A stretch of 64,000 nucleotides of DNA from Hyperoplus lanceolatus (GCA_026929865.2 JAMBYZ020000037.1:1-64000), one strand, 5' to 3'. Numbered from the stretch's first letter, positions 12,522-25,730 are shown. Translations and numbers: made by a program. Notes: generated from the letters alone by a model not told the origin.

Positions 12522-13845
12522 AAAATTAGATATGATTTTGGATTCAATAAAAAAAAAATCGCCCTGTTATTCCAGAGCCATTCCACTCCAGGGTCATAGT
12601 TCACAACCCCATGAGGTCCCCCAAGAAGTTTCAGGACATTCTGATGTGTAGTTTCAAAATAAAAGCCCACTAGATATTGAAAATATGAGAGAAATTCGAT
12701 ATGATTTTGGATTCAATTTAAAAAAAAAAAACGCCCTGTTATTCCAGAGTCATTCCACTCCAGGGTCATAGTTCACAACCCCATGAGGCCCCCCAAGAAC
12801 TTTCAGGACATTCTGATGTGTAGTTTCAAAATAAAAGCCCACTAGATATTGAAAATATGAGAAAAATTAGATATGATTTTGGATTCAATTTAAAAAAAAA
12901 CGCCCTGTTATTCCAGAGTCATTCCACTCCAGGGTCATAGTTCACAACCCCATGAGGTCCCCCAAGAAGTTTCAGGACATTCTGCTGTGTATTTTCAAAA
13001 TAAAATCCCACTAGATATTGAAAGTATGAGAGAAATTAGATATGATTTTGGATTCAATTTTTTAAAAAACGCCCTGTTATTCCAGAGTCATTCCACTCCA
13101 GGGTCATAGTTCACGACCCCATGAGGTCCCCACAAGAAGTTTCAGGACATTCTGATGTGTAGTTTCAAAATAAAAGCCCACTAGATATTGAAAATATGAG
13201 AGAAATTAGATATGATTTTGGATTCAATTTAAAAAAAAACGCCCTGTTATTCCAGAGTCATTCCACTCCAGGGTCATAGTTCACGACCCCATGAGGCCAC
13301 ACAAAAAGTTTCAGGACATTCTGATGTGTAGTTTCAGAATAAAAGCCCACTAGATATTGAAAATATGAGAGAAATTAGATATGATTTTGGATTAAATTTT
13401 TAAAAAAACGCCCTGTTATTCCAGAGTCATTCCACTCCAGGGTCATAGTTCACGGACCCCATGAGGCCACACAAAAAGTTTCAGGACATTCTGATGTGTA
13501 GTTTCAGAATAAAAGCCCACTAGATATTGAAAATATGAGAGAAATTAGATATGATTTTGGATTCAATTTTTTAAAAAAACGCTCTGTTATTCCAGAGTCA
13601 TTCCACTCCAGGGTCATAGTTCACGACCCCATGAAGCCACACAAAAAGTTTCAGGATATTCTGATGTGTACTTTCAAAATAAAAGCCCACTTGATATTTA
13701 AAATATCAGAGAAATTAGATATGATTTTGGATTCAATTTTTAAAAAAACGCCCTGTTATTCCAGAGTCATTCCACTGCAGGGTCATAATTCACAACCCCA
13801 TGAGGTCACACAAGAAGATTCAGGACATTCTGATGTGTACTTTCA

Positions 13846-13996
13846 GGGTGACCTCTGGGGTGACCTCGGGTGGGGTCTTTTTTTGGGGGGTGATTGATTG
13901 AGTATAGGCCTTTATTATATTCCATTTTGGGGGGGGGGGAAATTAGGAAAGCCCACTAGATATCTGAAAATTTGAGAGGGGATGTTTTGTAGGTAA
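13846..13996 (-). repeat. Inverted module M6, collapsed and corrupted
   Basis: Begins with the normal L boundary, but after about 30 bp it degenerates into a poly-T run, short G runs, a stretch with no satellite match and a 10-G run (about 13875-13945). It then resumes as recognisable + strand fragments (gcccactagatat, aaaattagataat). Only about 150 bp remains of the usual 288. A real deletion with replacement or a consensus failure in a hairpin are both possible; the G runs favour error. Confidence 0.75.
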
Positions 13997-15219
13997 AAAT
14001 TAGATAATTTTTTGGATTCAATTAAAAAAAAAACGCCCTGTTATTCCAGAGTCATTCCACTCCAGGGTCATAGTTCACGACCCCATGAGGTCACCCAAGA
14101 AGTTTCAGGACATTCTGATGTGTAGTTTCAAAATAAAGCCCACTAGATATTGAAAATATGAGAGAAATTAGATATGATTTTGGATTCAATTTTTAAAAAA
14201 ACCCCTGTTATTCCAGAGTCATTCCACTCCAGGGTCATAGTTCACGACCCCATGAGGCTACACACAAAGTTTCAGGACATTCTGATGTGTAGTTTCAGAA
14301 TAAAAGCCCACTAGATATTGAAAATATGAGAGCAATTAGATATGATTTTGGATTCAATTTTTTAAAAAATGCCCTGTTATTCCAGAGTCATTCCACTCCA
14401 GGGTCATAGTTCACGACCCCATGAAGCCACACAAAAAGTTTCAGGATATTCTGATGTGTACTTTCAGAATAAAAGCCCACTTGATATTGAAAATATGAGA
14501 GAAATTAGATATGATTTTGGATTCAATTTTAAAAAAACACCCTGTTATTCCAGAGTCATTCCACTGCAGGGTCATAATTCACAACCCCATGAGGTCACAC
14601 AAGAAGATTCAGGACATTCTGATGTGTACTTTCAGAAATAAAAGCCCACTAGATATTGTCCAAAGATATGAGAGAAATTAGATATGATTTTGGATTCAAT
14701 TTTTAAAAAAAACGCCCTGTTATTCCAGAGTCATTCCACTCCAGGGTCATAGTTCACAACCCCATGAGGTCCCCCAAGAAGTTTCAGGACATTCTGATGT
14801 GTAGTTTCAAAATAAAAGCCCACTAGATATTGAAAATATGAGAGAAATTAGATATGATTTTGGATTCAATTTTAAAAAAAACGCCCTGTTATTCCAGAGT
14901 CATTCCACTCCAGGGTCATAGTTCACGACCCCATGAGGTCACACAAAAGTTTCAGGACATTCTGATGTGTAGTTTCAGAATAAAAGCCCACTAGATATTG
15001 AAAATATGAGAGCAATTAGATATGATTTTGGATTCAATTTTTAAAAAAACGCCCTGTTATTCCAGAGTCATTCCACTCCAGGGTCATAGTTCACGACCCC
15101 ATGAAGCCACACAAAAAGTTTCAGGATATTCTGATGTGTACTTTCAAAATAAAAGCCCACTTGATATTGAAAATATCAGAGAAATTAGATATGATTTTGG
15201 ATTCAATTTTTAAAAAAAC

Positions 15220-15315
15220 ACCCTGTTATTCCAGAGTCATTCCACTGCAGGGTCATAATTCACAACCCCATGAGGTCACACAAGAAGATTCAGGACATTC
15301 TGATGTGTACTTTCA
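15220..15315 (+). repeat. Representative type E partial unit, cut at boundary L
   Basis: Begins as accctgttattcc and carries ctgcagggtcataattcac and ggtcacacaagaagattcagg. It stops after gatgtgtactttcag, where the strand flips. In arm 1 an E unit immediately precedes every L boundary; M4 (11471) has the variant aattcaaaacc. Full-length E-like units away from modules occur at about 42250 and 45970. Confidence 0.85.
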
Positions 15316-15604
15316 GGGTGACCTCATGGGGTGACCTCATGGGGTTGTGAACTTTGACCCTGGAGTTGAATACTCTGGAATAACAGGGCGTTTTTTTAAA
15401 TTGAATCCAAAATCATATCTAATTTCTCATATTTTCAATATCAAGTGGGCTTTTATTCCGAAACTACACATCAGAATGTCCTGAAACTTTGTGCGTGGCC
15501 TCATGGGGTCGTGAACTATGACCCTGGAGTGGAATTTTTCTGGAATAACAGGGCGTTTTTTTTTAATTGAATCCGAAATCATATCTAATTCGTCTCATAT
15601 TTTC
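15316..15604 (-). repeat. Inverted module M7
   Basis: Well preserved. The inner variants ggagttgaat, gaatttttctgg and ccgaaatc are present. It returns to + as aaaattaaataag, and is followed by a B unit and an A unit with actccctg and cacacacaaag, a flank shared with M9. Confidence 0.93.
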
Positions 15605-16245
15605 AAAATTAAATAAGTTTTTGGATTCAATTAAAAAAAAAACGCCCTGTTATTCCAGAGTCATTCCACTCCAGGGTCATAGTTCACAACCCCATGAGGT
15701 CCCCCAAGAAGTTTCAGGACATTCTGATGTGTAGTTTCAAAATAAAAGCCCACTAGATATTGAAAATATGAGAGAAATTAGATATGATTTTGGATTCAAT
15801 TTTTAAAAAAACTCCCTGTTATTCCAGAGTCATTCCACTCCAGGGTCATAGTTCACGACCCCATGAGGCCACACACAAAGTTTCAGGACATTCTGATGTG
15901 TAGTTTCAGAATAAAAGCCCACTAGATATTGAAAATATGAGAGCAATTAGATATGATTTTGGATTCAATTTAAAAAAAAACGCCCTGTTATTCCAGAGTC
16001 ATTCCACTCCAGGGTCATAGTTCACGACCCCATGAAGCCACACAAAAAGTTTCAGGATATTCTGATGTGTACTTTCAAAATAAAAGCCCACTTGATATTG
16101 AAAATATGAGAGAAATTAGATATGATTTTGGATTCAATTTTTAAAAAACACCCTGTTATTCCAGAGTCATTCCACTGCAGGGTCATAATTCACAACCCCA
16201 TGAGGCCACACAAGAAGATTCAGGACATTCTGATGTGTACTTTCA

Positions 16246-16528
16246 GGGTGACCTCATGGGGTGACCTCATGGGGTGTGAACTTTGACCCTGGGTGGTTGA
16301 ATTACTCTGGAATAACAGGGGCTTTTTTTTAAATTGAATCCAAAATCATATCTAATTTCTCTCATATTTTCAATATCAAGTGCGGTTTTATTCTGAAACA
16401 CACATCAGGCAATGTCCTGAAAACTTTTCGGTGGCCTCCCAGGGTCATATGACCCTGGAGTGGAATTTTCTGGAATTAAAGGGTAGTTTTTTAATAAAAG
16501 CCCCAATCATATATTGTATAATATTTTA
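16246..16528 (-). repeat. Inverted module M8
   Basis: Starts 930 bp after M7, the same spacing as M1-M2, with B, A, D and E units between. The interior is noisy from about 16385 to 16528 (tgcggttttattc, lost core sequence, atattgtataatattttaaaaa), so the exact R breakpoint is approximate. Confidence 0.87.
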
Positions 16529-17199
16529 AAAATTATATATTTTTTTGGATTCAATTAAAAAAAAAACGCCCTGTTATTCCAGAGTCATTCCACTCCAGGG
16601 TCATAGTTCACAACCCCATGAGGTCCCCCAAGAAGTTTCAGGACATTCTGATGTGTAGTTTCAAAATAAAAGCCCACTAGATATTGAAAATATGAGAGAA
16701 ATTAGATATGATTTTGGATTCAATTTTAAAAAAAACGCCCTGTTATTCCAGAGTCATTCCACTCCAGGGTCATAGTTCACGACCCCATGAGGCCACACAA
16801 AAAGTTTCAGGACATTCTGATGTGTAGTTTCAGAATAAAAGCCCACTAGATATTGAAAATATGAGAGAAATTAGATATGATTTTGGATTCAATTTAAAAA
16901 AAACGCCCTGTTATTCCAGAGTCATTCCACTCCAGGGTCATAGTTCACAACCCCATGAGGTCCCCCAAGAAGTTTCAGGACATTCTGATGTGTAGTTTCA
17001 AAATAAAAGCCCACTAGATATTGAAAATATGAGAGAAATTAGATATGATTTTGGATTCAATTTAAAAAAACGCCCTGTTATTCCAGAGTCATTCCACTCC
17101 AGGGTCATAGTTCACGACCCCATGAGGCCCCACAAAGTTTCAGGACATTCTGATGTGTAGTTTCAGAGTAAAAGCCCACTAGATATTGAAAATATGAGA

Positions 17200-18230
17200 G
17201 AAATTAGATATGATTTTGGATTCAATTTAAAAAAAAACGCCCTGTTATTCCAGAGTCATTCCACTCCAGGGTCATAGTTCACAACCCCATGAGGTCACCC
17301 AAGAAGTTTCAGGACATTCTGATGTGTAGTTTCAAAATAAAAGCCCACTAGATATTGAAAATATGAGAGAAATTAGATATGATTTTGGATTCAATTTTTA
17401 AAAAAACGCCCTGTTATTCCAGAGTCATTCCACTCCAGGGTCATAGTTCACGACCCCATGAGGCCACACAAAAAGTTTCAGGACATTCTGATGTGTAGTT
17501 TCAGAATAAAAGCCCACTAGATATTGAAAATATGAGAGAAATTAGATATGATTTTGGATTCAATTTAAAAAAAAACGCCCTGTTATTCCAGAGTCATTCC
17601 ACTCCAGGGTCATAGTTCACGACCCCATGAGGTCACCCAAGAAGTTTCAGGACATTCTGATGTGTAGTTTCAAAATAAAAGCCCACTAGATATTGAAAAT
17701 ATGAGAGAAATTAGATATGATTTTGGATTCAATTTTTAAAAAACGCCCTGTTATTCCAGAGTCATTCCACTCCAGGGCCATAGTTCACGACCCCATGAGG
17801 CCACACAAAAAGTTTCAGGACATTCTGATGTGTAGTTTCAGAATAAAAGCCCACTAGATATTGAAAATATGAGAAAAATTAGATATGATTTTGGATTCAA
17901 TTAAAAAAAAACGCCCTGTTATTCCAGAGTCATTCCACTCCAGGGTCATAGTTCACAACCCCATGAGGTCCCCCAAGAAGTTTCAGGACATTCTGATGTG
18001 TAGTTTCAAAATAAAAGCCCACTAGATATTGAAAATATGAGAGAAATTAGATATGATTTTGGATTCAATTAAAAAAAAAAACGCCCTGTTATTCCAGAGT
18101 CATTCCACTCCAGGGTCATAGTTCACGACCCCATGAGGTCCCCCAAGAAGTTTCAGGACATTCTGATGTGTAGTTTCAGAATTAAAGCCCACTAGATAGT
18201 GAAAATATGGAGAAAAATTCAGATATGATT
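17200..18230 (+). repeat. Duplicated block, second copy at ~20180-21190
   Basis: ccagggccatag occurs at 17772 and 20735, and actagatagtg at about 18190 and 21153, each 2,963 bp apart. The offset is 17.5 units rather than a whole number because module M9 lies between the copies. Confidence 0.82.
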
Positions 18231-18345
18231 TTGGATTCAATTTAAAAAAAACGCCCCTGTTATTCCAGAGTCATTCCACTCCAGGGTCATAGTTCACGAC
18301 CCCATGCAGGGTCCCCCCAGTTTCAGGACATTCTGGATGTGTAGT
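18190..18345. other. Indel-rich unit outside any module
   Basis: Several one- and two-base insertions cluster in one unit: atggagaaaaattcag, cgcccctg, catgcagggtccccccag with loss of the caagaag segment, and tctggatgtg. The neighbouring units are clean. It is one of the few noisy patches in arm 1 that is not in an inverted module. Confidence 0.65.
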
Positions 18346-19534
18346 TTCAAAATAAAAGCCCACTAGATATTGAAAATATGAGAGAAATTAGATATGATTT
18401 TGGATTCAATTTTTAAAAAAACGCCCTGTTATTCCAGAGTCATTCCACTCCAGGGTCATAGTTCACGACCCCATGAGGCCACACAAAAAGTTTCAGGACA
18501 TTCTGATGTGTAGTTTCAGAATAAAAGCCCACTAGATATTGAAAATATGAGAGAAATTAGATATGATTTTGGATTCAATTTAAAAAAAAACGCCCTGTTA
18601 TTCCAGAGTCATTCCACTCCAGGGTCATAGTTCACAACCCCATGAGGTCCCCCAAGAAGTTTCAGGACATTCTGATGTGTAGTTTCAAAATAAAAGCCCA
18701 CTAGATATTGAAAATATGAGAGAAATTAGATATGATTTTGGATTCAATTTTTAAAAAAACGCCCTGTTATTCCAGAGTCATTCCACTCCAGGGTCATAGT
18801 TCACGACCCCATGAGGCCACACAAAAAGTTTCAGGACATTCTGATGTGTAGTTTCAGAATAAAAGCCCACTAGATATTGAAAATATGAGAGCAATTAGAT
18901 ATGATTTTGGATTCAATTTTTAAAAAAAAACGCCCTGTTATTCCAGAGTCATTCCACTCCAGGGTCATAGTTCACGACCCCATGAAGTCACACAAAAAGT
19001 TTCAGGACATTCTGATGTGTACTTTCAAAATAAAAGCCCACTTGATATTGAAAATATGAGAGAAATTAGATATGATTTTGGATTCAATTTAAAAAAAACG
19101 CCCTGTTATTCCAGAGTCATTCCACTCCAGGGTCATAGTTCACGACCCCATGAGGCCACACAAAAAGTTTCAGGACATTCTGATGTGTAGTTTCAGAATA
19201 AAAGCCCACTAGATATTGAAAATATGAGAGCAATTAGATATGATTTTGGATTCAATTTAAAAAAAAACGCCCTGTTATTCCAGAGTCATTCCACTCCAGG
19301 GTCATAGTTCACGACCCCATGAAGCCACACAACAAGTTTCAGGATATTCTGATGTGTACTTTCAAAATAAAAGCCCACTTGATATTGAAAATATCAGAGA
19401 AATTAGGTATGATTTTGGATTCAATTTTAAAAAAAACACCCTGTTATTCCAGAGTCATTCCACTGCAGGGTCATAATTCACAACCCCATGAGGTCACACA
19501 AGAAGATTCAGGACATTCTGATGTGTAATTTCAG

Positions 19535-19822
19535 GGTGACCTCATGGGGTGACCTCATGGGGTTGTGAACTTTGACCCTGGAGTTGAATAACTCTGGAAT
19601 AACAGGGCGTTTTTTTTAAATTGAATCCAAAATCATATCTAATTTCTCTCATATTTTCAATATCAATTGGGCTTTTATTCTGAAACTACATCAGAATGTC
19701 CTGAAACTTTGTGTGTGGCCTCATGGGGTCGTGAACTATGACCCTGGAGTGGAATTTTTCTGGAATAACAGGGTGTTTTTTTTAATTGAATCCGAAATCA
19801 TATCTAATTGTCTCATATTTTC
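19535..19822 (-). repeat. Inverted module M9
   Basis: The L boundary has gtaatttcag in place of gtactttcag, a variant shared only with M12 at 30091. The shared interior variant caattgggctttt supports the pairing. Returns to + as aaaattagataat. Confidence 0.93.
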
Positions 19823-21649
19823 AAAATTAGATAATTTTTTGGATTCAATTAAAAAAATAACGCCCTGTTATTCCAGAGTCATTCCACTCCAGGGTCATAG
19901 TTCACAACCCCATGAGGTCCCCCAAGAAGTTTCAGGACATTCTGATGTGTAGTTTCAAAATAAAAGCCCACTAGATATTGAAAATATGAGAGAAATTAGA
20001 TATGATTTTGGATTCAATTTTTTAAAAAAACTCCCTGTTATTCCAGAGTCATTCCACTCCAGGGTCATAGTTCACGACCCCATGAGGCCACACACAAAGT
20101 TTCGGGACATTCTGATGTGTAGTTTCAGAATAAAAGCCCACTAGATATTGAAAATATGAGAAAAATTAGTTATGGTTTTGGATTCAATTTAAAAAAAAAC
20201 GCCCTGTTATTCCAGAGTCATTCCACTCCAGGGTCATAGTTCACAACCCCATGAGGTCACCCAAGAAGTTTCAGGACATTCTGATGTGTAGTTTCAAAAT
20301 AAAAGCCCACTAGATATTGAAAATATGAGAGAAATTAGATATGATTTTGGATTCAATTTAAAAAAAAACGCCCTGTTATTCCAGAGTCATTCCACTCCAG
20401 GGTCATAGTTCACGACCCCATGAGGCCACACACAAAGTTTCAGGACATTCTGATGTGTAGTTTCAAAATAAAAGCCCACTAGATATTGAAAATATGAGAG
20501 AAATTAGATATGATTTTGGATTCAATTTAAAAAAAAACGCCCTGTTATTCCAGAGTCATTCCACTCCAGGGTCATAGTTCACGACCCCATGAGGTCACCC
20601 AAGAAGTTTCAGGACATTCTGATGTGTAGTTTCAAAATAAAAGCCCACTAGATATTGAAAATATGAGAGAAATTAGATATGATTTTGGATTCAATTTTTT
20701 AAAAAACGCCCTGTTATTCCAGAGTCATTCCACTCCAGGGCCATAGTTCACGACCCCATGAGGCCACACAAAAAGTTTCAGGACATTCTGATGTGTAGTT
20801 TCAGAATAAAAGCCCACTAGATATTGAAAATATGAGAAAAATTAGATATGATTTTGGATTCAATTTAAAAAAAAACGCCCTGTTATTCCAGAGTCATTCC
20901 ACTCCAGGGTCATAGTTCACAACCCCATGAGGTCCCCCAAGAAGTTTCAGGACATTCTGATGTGTAGTTTCAAAATAAAAGCCCACTAGATATTGAAAAT
21001 ATGAGAGAAATTAGATATGATTTTGGATTCAATTTAAAAAAAAACGCCCTGTTATTCCAGAGTCATTCCACTCCAGGGTCATAGTTCACGACCCCATGAG
21101 GTCCCCCAAGAAGTTTCAGGACATTCTGATGTGTAGTTTCAGAATTAAAGCCCACTAGATAGTGAAAATATGAGAGAAATTAGATATGATTTTGGATTCA
21201 ATTTAAAAAAAACGCCCTGTTATTCCAGAGTCATTCCACTCCAGGGTCATAGTTCACGACCCCATGAGGTCCCCCAAGAAGTTTCAGGACATTCTGATGT
21301 GTAGTTTCAGAATAAAAGCCCACTAGATATTGAAAATATGAGAGAAATTAGATATGATTTTGGATTCAATTTTTAAAAAAAACGCCCTGTTATTCCAGAG
21401 TCATTCCACTCCAGGGTCATAGTTCACGACCCCATGAGGCCACACAAAAAGTTTCAGGACATTCTGATGTGTAGTTTCAGAATAAAAGCCCACTTGATAT
21501 TGAAAATATCAGAGAAATTAGATATGATTTTGGATTCAATTTTTAAAAAAACACCCTGTTATTCCAGAGTCATTCCACTGCAGGGTCATAATTCACAACC
21601 CCATGAGGTCACACAAGAAGATTCAGGACATTCTGATGTGTACTTTCAG

Positions 21650-21932
21650 GGTGACCTCATGGGGTGACCTCATGGGGTTGTGAACTTTGACCCTGGAGTT
21701 GAATGACTCTGGAATAACAGGGCGTTTTTAAATTGAATCCAAAATCATATCTAATTTCTGTCATATTTTCAATATCAAGCTAATTATTCTGAAACTAAAC
21801 ATCAGAATGTCCTGAAACTTTTGTGTGTGTCATCATGAGGGTGAGCTATGACCCTGGTGGAGAATTTTCTGGAATAACAGGGCGTGTTTTTTTAATAGAA
21901 TCGAAATCATATCTAATTTGTCTCATATTTTC
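21650..21932 (-). repeat. Inverted module M10
   Basis: Interior has actaaacatcag and a damaged stretch at 21776-21790 and 21827-21860. Returns to + as caaaattagatatgatttt, followed by a B unit with ccatggggtcccc. Module and flanks are repeated at M11 with a 3,800-bp offset. Confidence 0.92.
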
Positions 21933-22647
21933 AAAATTAGATATGATTTTGGATTCAATAAAAAAAAAAACGCCCTGTTATTCCAGAGTCATTCCACTCC
22001 AGGGCCATAGTTCACAACCCCATGGGGTCCCCCAAGAAGTTTCAGGACATTCTGATGTGTAGTTTCAAAATAAAAGCCCACTAGATATTGAAAATATGAA
22101 AGAAATTAGATATGATTTTGGATTCAATTAAAAAAAAAACACCCTGTTATTCCAGAGTCATTCCACTCCAGGGTCATAGTTCACGACCCCATGAGGCCAC
22201 ACAAAAAGTTTCAGGACATTCTGATGTGTAGTTTCAGAATAAAAGCCCACTAGATATTGAAAATATGAGAGAAATTAGATATGATTTTGGATTCAATTTA
22301 AAAAAAAACGCCCTGTTATTCCAGAGTCATTCCACTCCAGGGTCATAGTTCACAACCCCATGAGGTCACCCAAGAAGTTTCAGGACATTCTGATGTGTAG
22401 TTTCAAAATAAAAGCCCACTAGATATTGAAAATATGAGAGAAATTAGATATGATTTTGGATTCAATTTTAAAAAAAACGCCCTGTTATTCCAGAGTCATT
22501 CCACTCCAGGGTCATAGTTCACGACCCCATGAGGCCACACAAAAAGTTTCAGGACATTCTGATGTGTAGTTTCAGAATAAAAGCCCACTAGATATTGAAA
22601 ATATGAGAGAAATTAGATATGATTTTGGATTCAATTTAAAAAAAAAC

Positions 22648-22815
22648 GCCCTGTTATTCCAGAGTCATTCCACTCCAGGGTCATAGTTCACAACCCCATG
22701 AGGTCACCCAAGAAGTTTCAGGACATTCTGATGTGTAGTTTCAAAATAAAAGCCCACTAGATATTGAAAATATGAGAGAAATTAGATATGATTTTGGATT
22801 CAATTTAAAAAAATC
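22648..22815 (+). repeat. Representative type B unit (168 bp)
   Basis: Diagnostic positions: cacaaccccatgagg (CpG replaced by CpA), ggtcacccaagaag (a sister subtype has ggtcccccaag), and gtagtttcaaaataaaag. B subtypes can be followed through duplications, for example the caagaacttt form at 22880 and the gcttcagg form at 1309 and 4912. Confidence 0.9.
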
Positions 22816-25449
22816 GCCCTGTTATTCCAGAGTCATTCCACTCCAGGGTCATAGTTCACAACCCCATGAGGTCCCCCAAGAACTTTCAGGACATTCTGAT
22901 GTGTAGTTTCAAAATAAAAGCCCACTAGATATTGAAAATATGAGAGAAATTAGATATGATTTTGGATTAAATTTTTAAAAAAACTCCCTGTTATTCCAGA
23001 GTCATTCCACTCCAGGGTCATAGTTCACGACCCCATGAGGCCACACAAAAGTTTCAGGACATTCTGATGTGTAGTTTCAGAATAAAAGCCCACTAGATAT
23101 TGAAAATATGAGAAAAATTAGATATGATTTTGGATTCAATTTTAAAAAAAAACGCCCTGTTATTCCAGAGTCATTCCACTCCAGGGTCAGAGTCCACAAC
23201 GCCATGAGGTCCCCCAAGAAGTTTCAGGACATTCTGATGTGTAGTTTCAAAATAAAAGCCCACTAGATATTGAAAATATGAGAGAAATTAGATATGATTT
23301 TGGATTCAATTTTTAAAAAAACACCATTTTATTCCAGAGTCATTCCACTCCAGCTTCATAGTCCACGACCCCATCGAGGCCACAAAAAGTTTCAGGACAT
23401 TCTGATGTGTAGTTTCAAAATTAAAGCCCACTAGATATTGAAAATATGAGAGAAATTAGATATGATTTTGGATTACATTTTTTAATAAACGCCCTGTTAT
23501 TCCAGAGTCATTCCACTCCAGGGTCATAGTTAACGACCCCATGAGGCCACACAAACAGTTTCAGGACATTCTGATGTGTAGTTTCAGAATAAAAGCCCAC
23601 TAGATATTGAAAATATGAGAGAAATTAGATATGATTTTGGATTAAATTTTTAAAAAAAACTCCCTGTTATTCCAGAGTCATTCCACTCCAGGGTCATAGT
23701 TCACAACCCCATGAGGTCACCCAAGAAGTTTCAGGACATTCTGATGTGTAGTTTCAAAATAGAAGCCGACTAGATATTGAAAATATGAGAGAAATTAGAT
23801 ATGATTTTGGATTCAATTTAAAAAAAAACGCCCTGTTATTCCAGAGTCATTCCACTCCAGGGTCATAGTTCACAACCCCATGAGGTCCCCCAAGAACTTT
23901 CAGGACATTCTGATGTGTAGTTTCAAAATAAAAGCCCACTTGATATTGAAAATATGAGAGAAATTAGATATGATTTTGGATTCAATTTTTAAAAAAACTC
24001 CCTGTTATTCCAGAGTCATTCCACTCCAGGGTCATAGTTCACGACCCCATGAGGCCACACAAAAAGTTTCAGGACATTCTGATGTGTAGTTTCAGAATAA
24101 AAGCCCACTAGATATTGAAAATATGAGAAAAATTAGATATGATTTTGGATTCAATTTAAAAAAAAACGCCCTGTTATTCCAGAGTCATTCCACTCCAGGG
24201 TCATAGTCCACAACCCCATGAGGTCCCCCAAGAAGTTTCAGGACATTCTGATGTGTAGTTTCAAAATAAAAGCCCACTAGATATTGAAAATATGAGAGAA
24301 ATTAGATATGATTTTGGATTCAATTTTTAAAAAAACACCATTTTATTCCAGAGTCATTCCACTCCAGCGTCATAGTCCACGACCCCTCGAGGCCACACAA
24401 AAAGTTTCAGGACATTCTGATGTGTAGTTTCAAAATTAAAGCCCACTAGATATTGAAAATATGAGAGAAATTACATATGATTTTGGATTACATTTTTTAA
24501 AAAACGCCCTGTTATTCCAGAGTCATTCCACTCCAGGGTCATAGTTCACGACCCCATGAGGCCACACAAACAGTTTCAGGACATTCTGATGTGTAGTTTC
24601 AGAATAAAAGCCCACTAGATATTGCAAATATGAGAGAAATTAGATATGATTTTGGATTCAATTTAAAAAAAAACGCCCTGTTATTCCAGAGTCATTCCAC
24701 TCCAGGGTCATAGTTCACAACCCCATGAGGTCACCCAAGAAGTTTCAGGACATTCTGATGTGTAGTTTCAAAATAAAAGCCCACTAGATATTGAAAATAT
24801 GAGAGAAATTAGATATGATTTTGGATTCAATTTTTAAAAAAACGCCCTGTTATTCCAGAGTCATTCCACTCCAGGGTCATAGTTCACGACCCCATGAGGC
24901 CACACAAAAAGTTTCAGGACATTCTGATGTGTAGTTTCAGAATAAAAGCCCACTAGATATTGAAAATATGAGAAAAATTAGATATGATTTTGGATTCAAT
25001 TAAAAAAAAAACGCCCTGTTATTCCAGAGTCATTCCACTCCAGGGTCATAGTTCACGACCCCATGAGGCCACACAAAAAGTTTCAGGACATTCTGATGTG
25101 TAGTTTCAGAATAAAAGCCCACTAGATATTGAAAATATGAGAGCAATTAGATATGATTTTGGATTCAATTTTTAAAAAAAAACGCCCTGTTATTCCAGAG
25201 TCATTCCACTCCAGGGTCATAGTTCACGACCCCATGAAGCCACACAAAAAGTTTCAGGATATTCTGATGTGTACTTTCAAAATAAAAGCCCACTTGATAT
25301 TGAAAATATCAGAGAAATTAGATATGATTTTGGATTAAATTTTTAAAAAAACACCCTGTTATTCCAGAGTCATTCCACTGCAGGGTCATAATTCACAACC
25401 CCATGAGGTCACACAAGAAGATTCAGGACATTCTGATGTGTACTTTCAG

Positions 25450-25730
25450 GGTGACCACATGGGGTGACCTCATGGGGTTGTGAACTTTGACCCTGGAGTT
25501 GAATGACTCTGGAATAACAGGGCGTTTTTTTAAATTGAATCCAAAATCATATCTAATTTCTCTCATATTTTCAATATGGGGTTTATTCTGAAACTAAACA
25601 TCAGAATGTCCTGAAACTTTGTGTGTGGCCTCATGGGGTCGTGAACTATGACCCGGAGTGGAATTTTCTGGAATAACAGGGCGTTTTTTTAATTGAATCC
25701 GAAATCATATCTAATTTGTATCATATTTTC
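25450..25730 (-). repeat. Inverted module M11
   Basis: Duplicate of M10: shares actaaacatcag inside and ccatggggtcccc just outside. The first L copy reads ggtgaccacatgg. A short deletion at 25575-25580 removes part of the usual caatatcaagtgggc. Confidence 0.92.

Noticed and set aside
13535..13897. Longest open frame, 120 codons, and about fifty others of 60-103 codons
   Set aside because: All are translations of satellite units or module boundaries in rotating frames, with the same few peptide segments recurring. There is no ribosome-binding or splice context, no conserved frame, and frequent stops in every unit.
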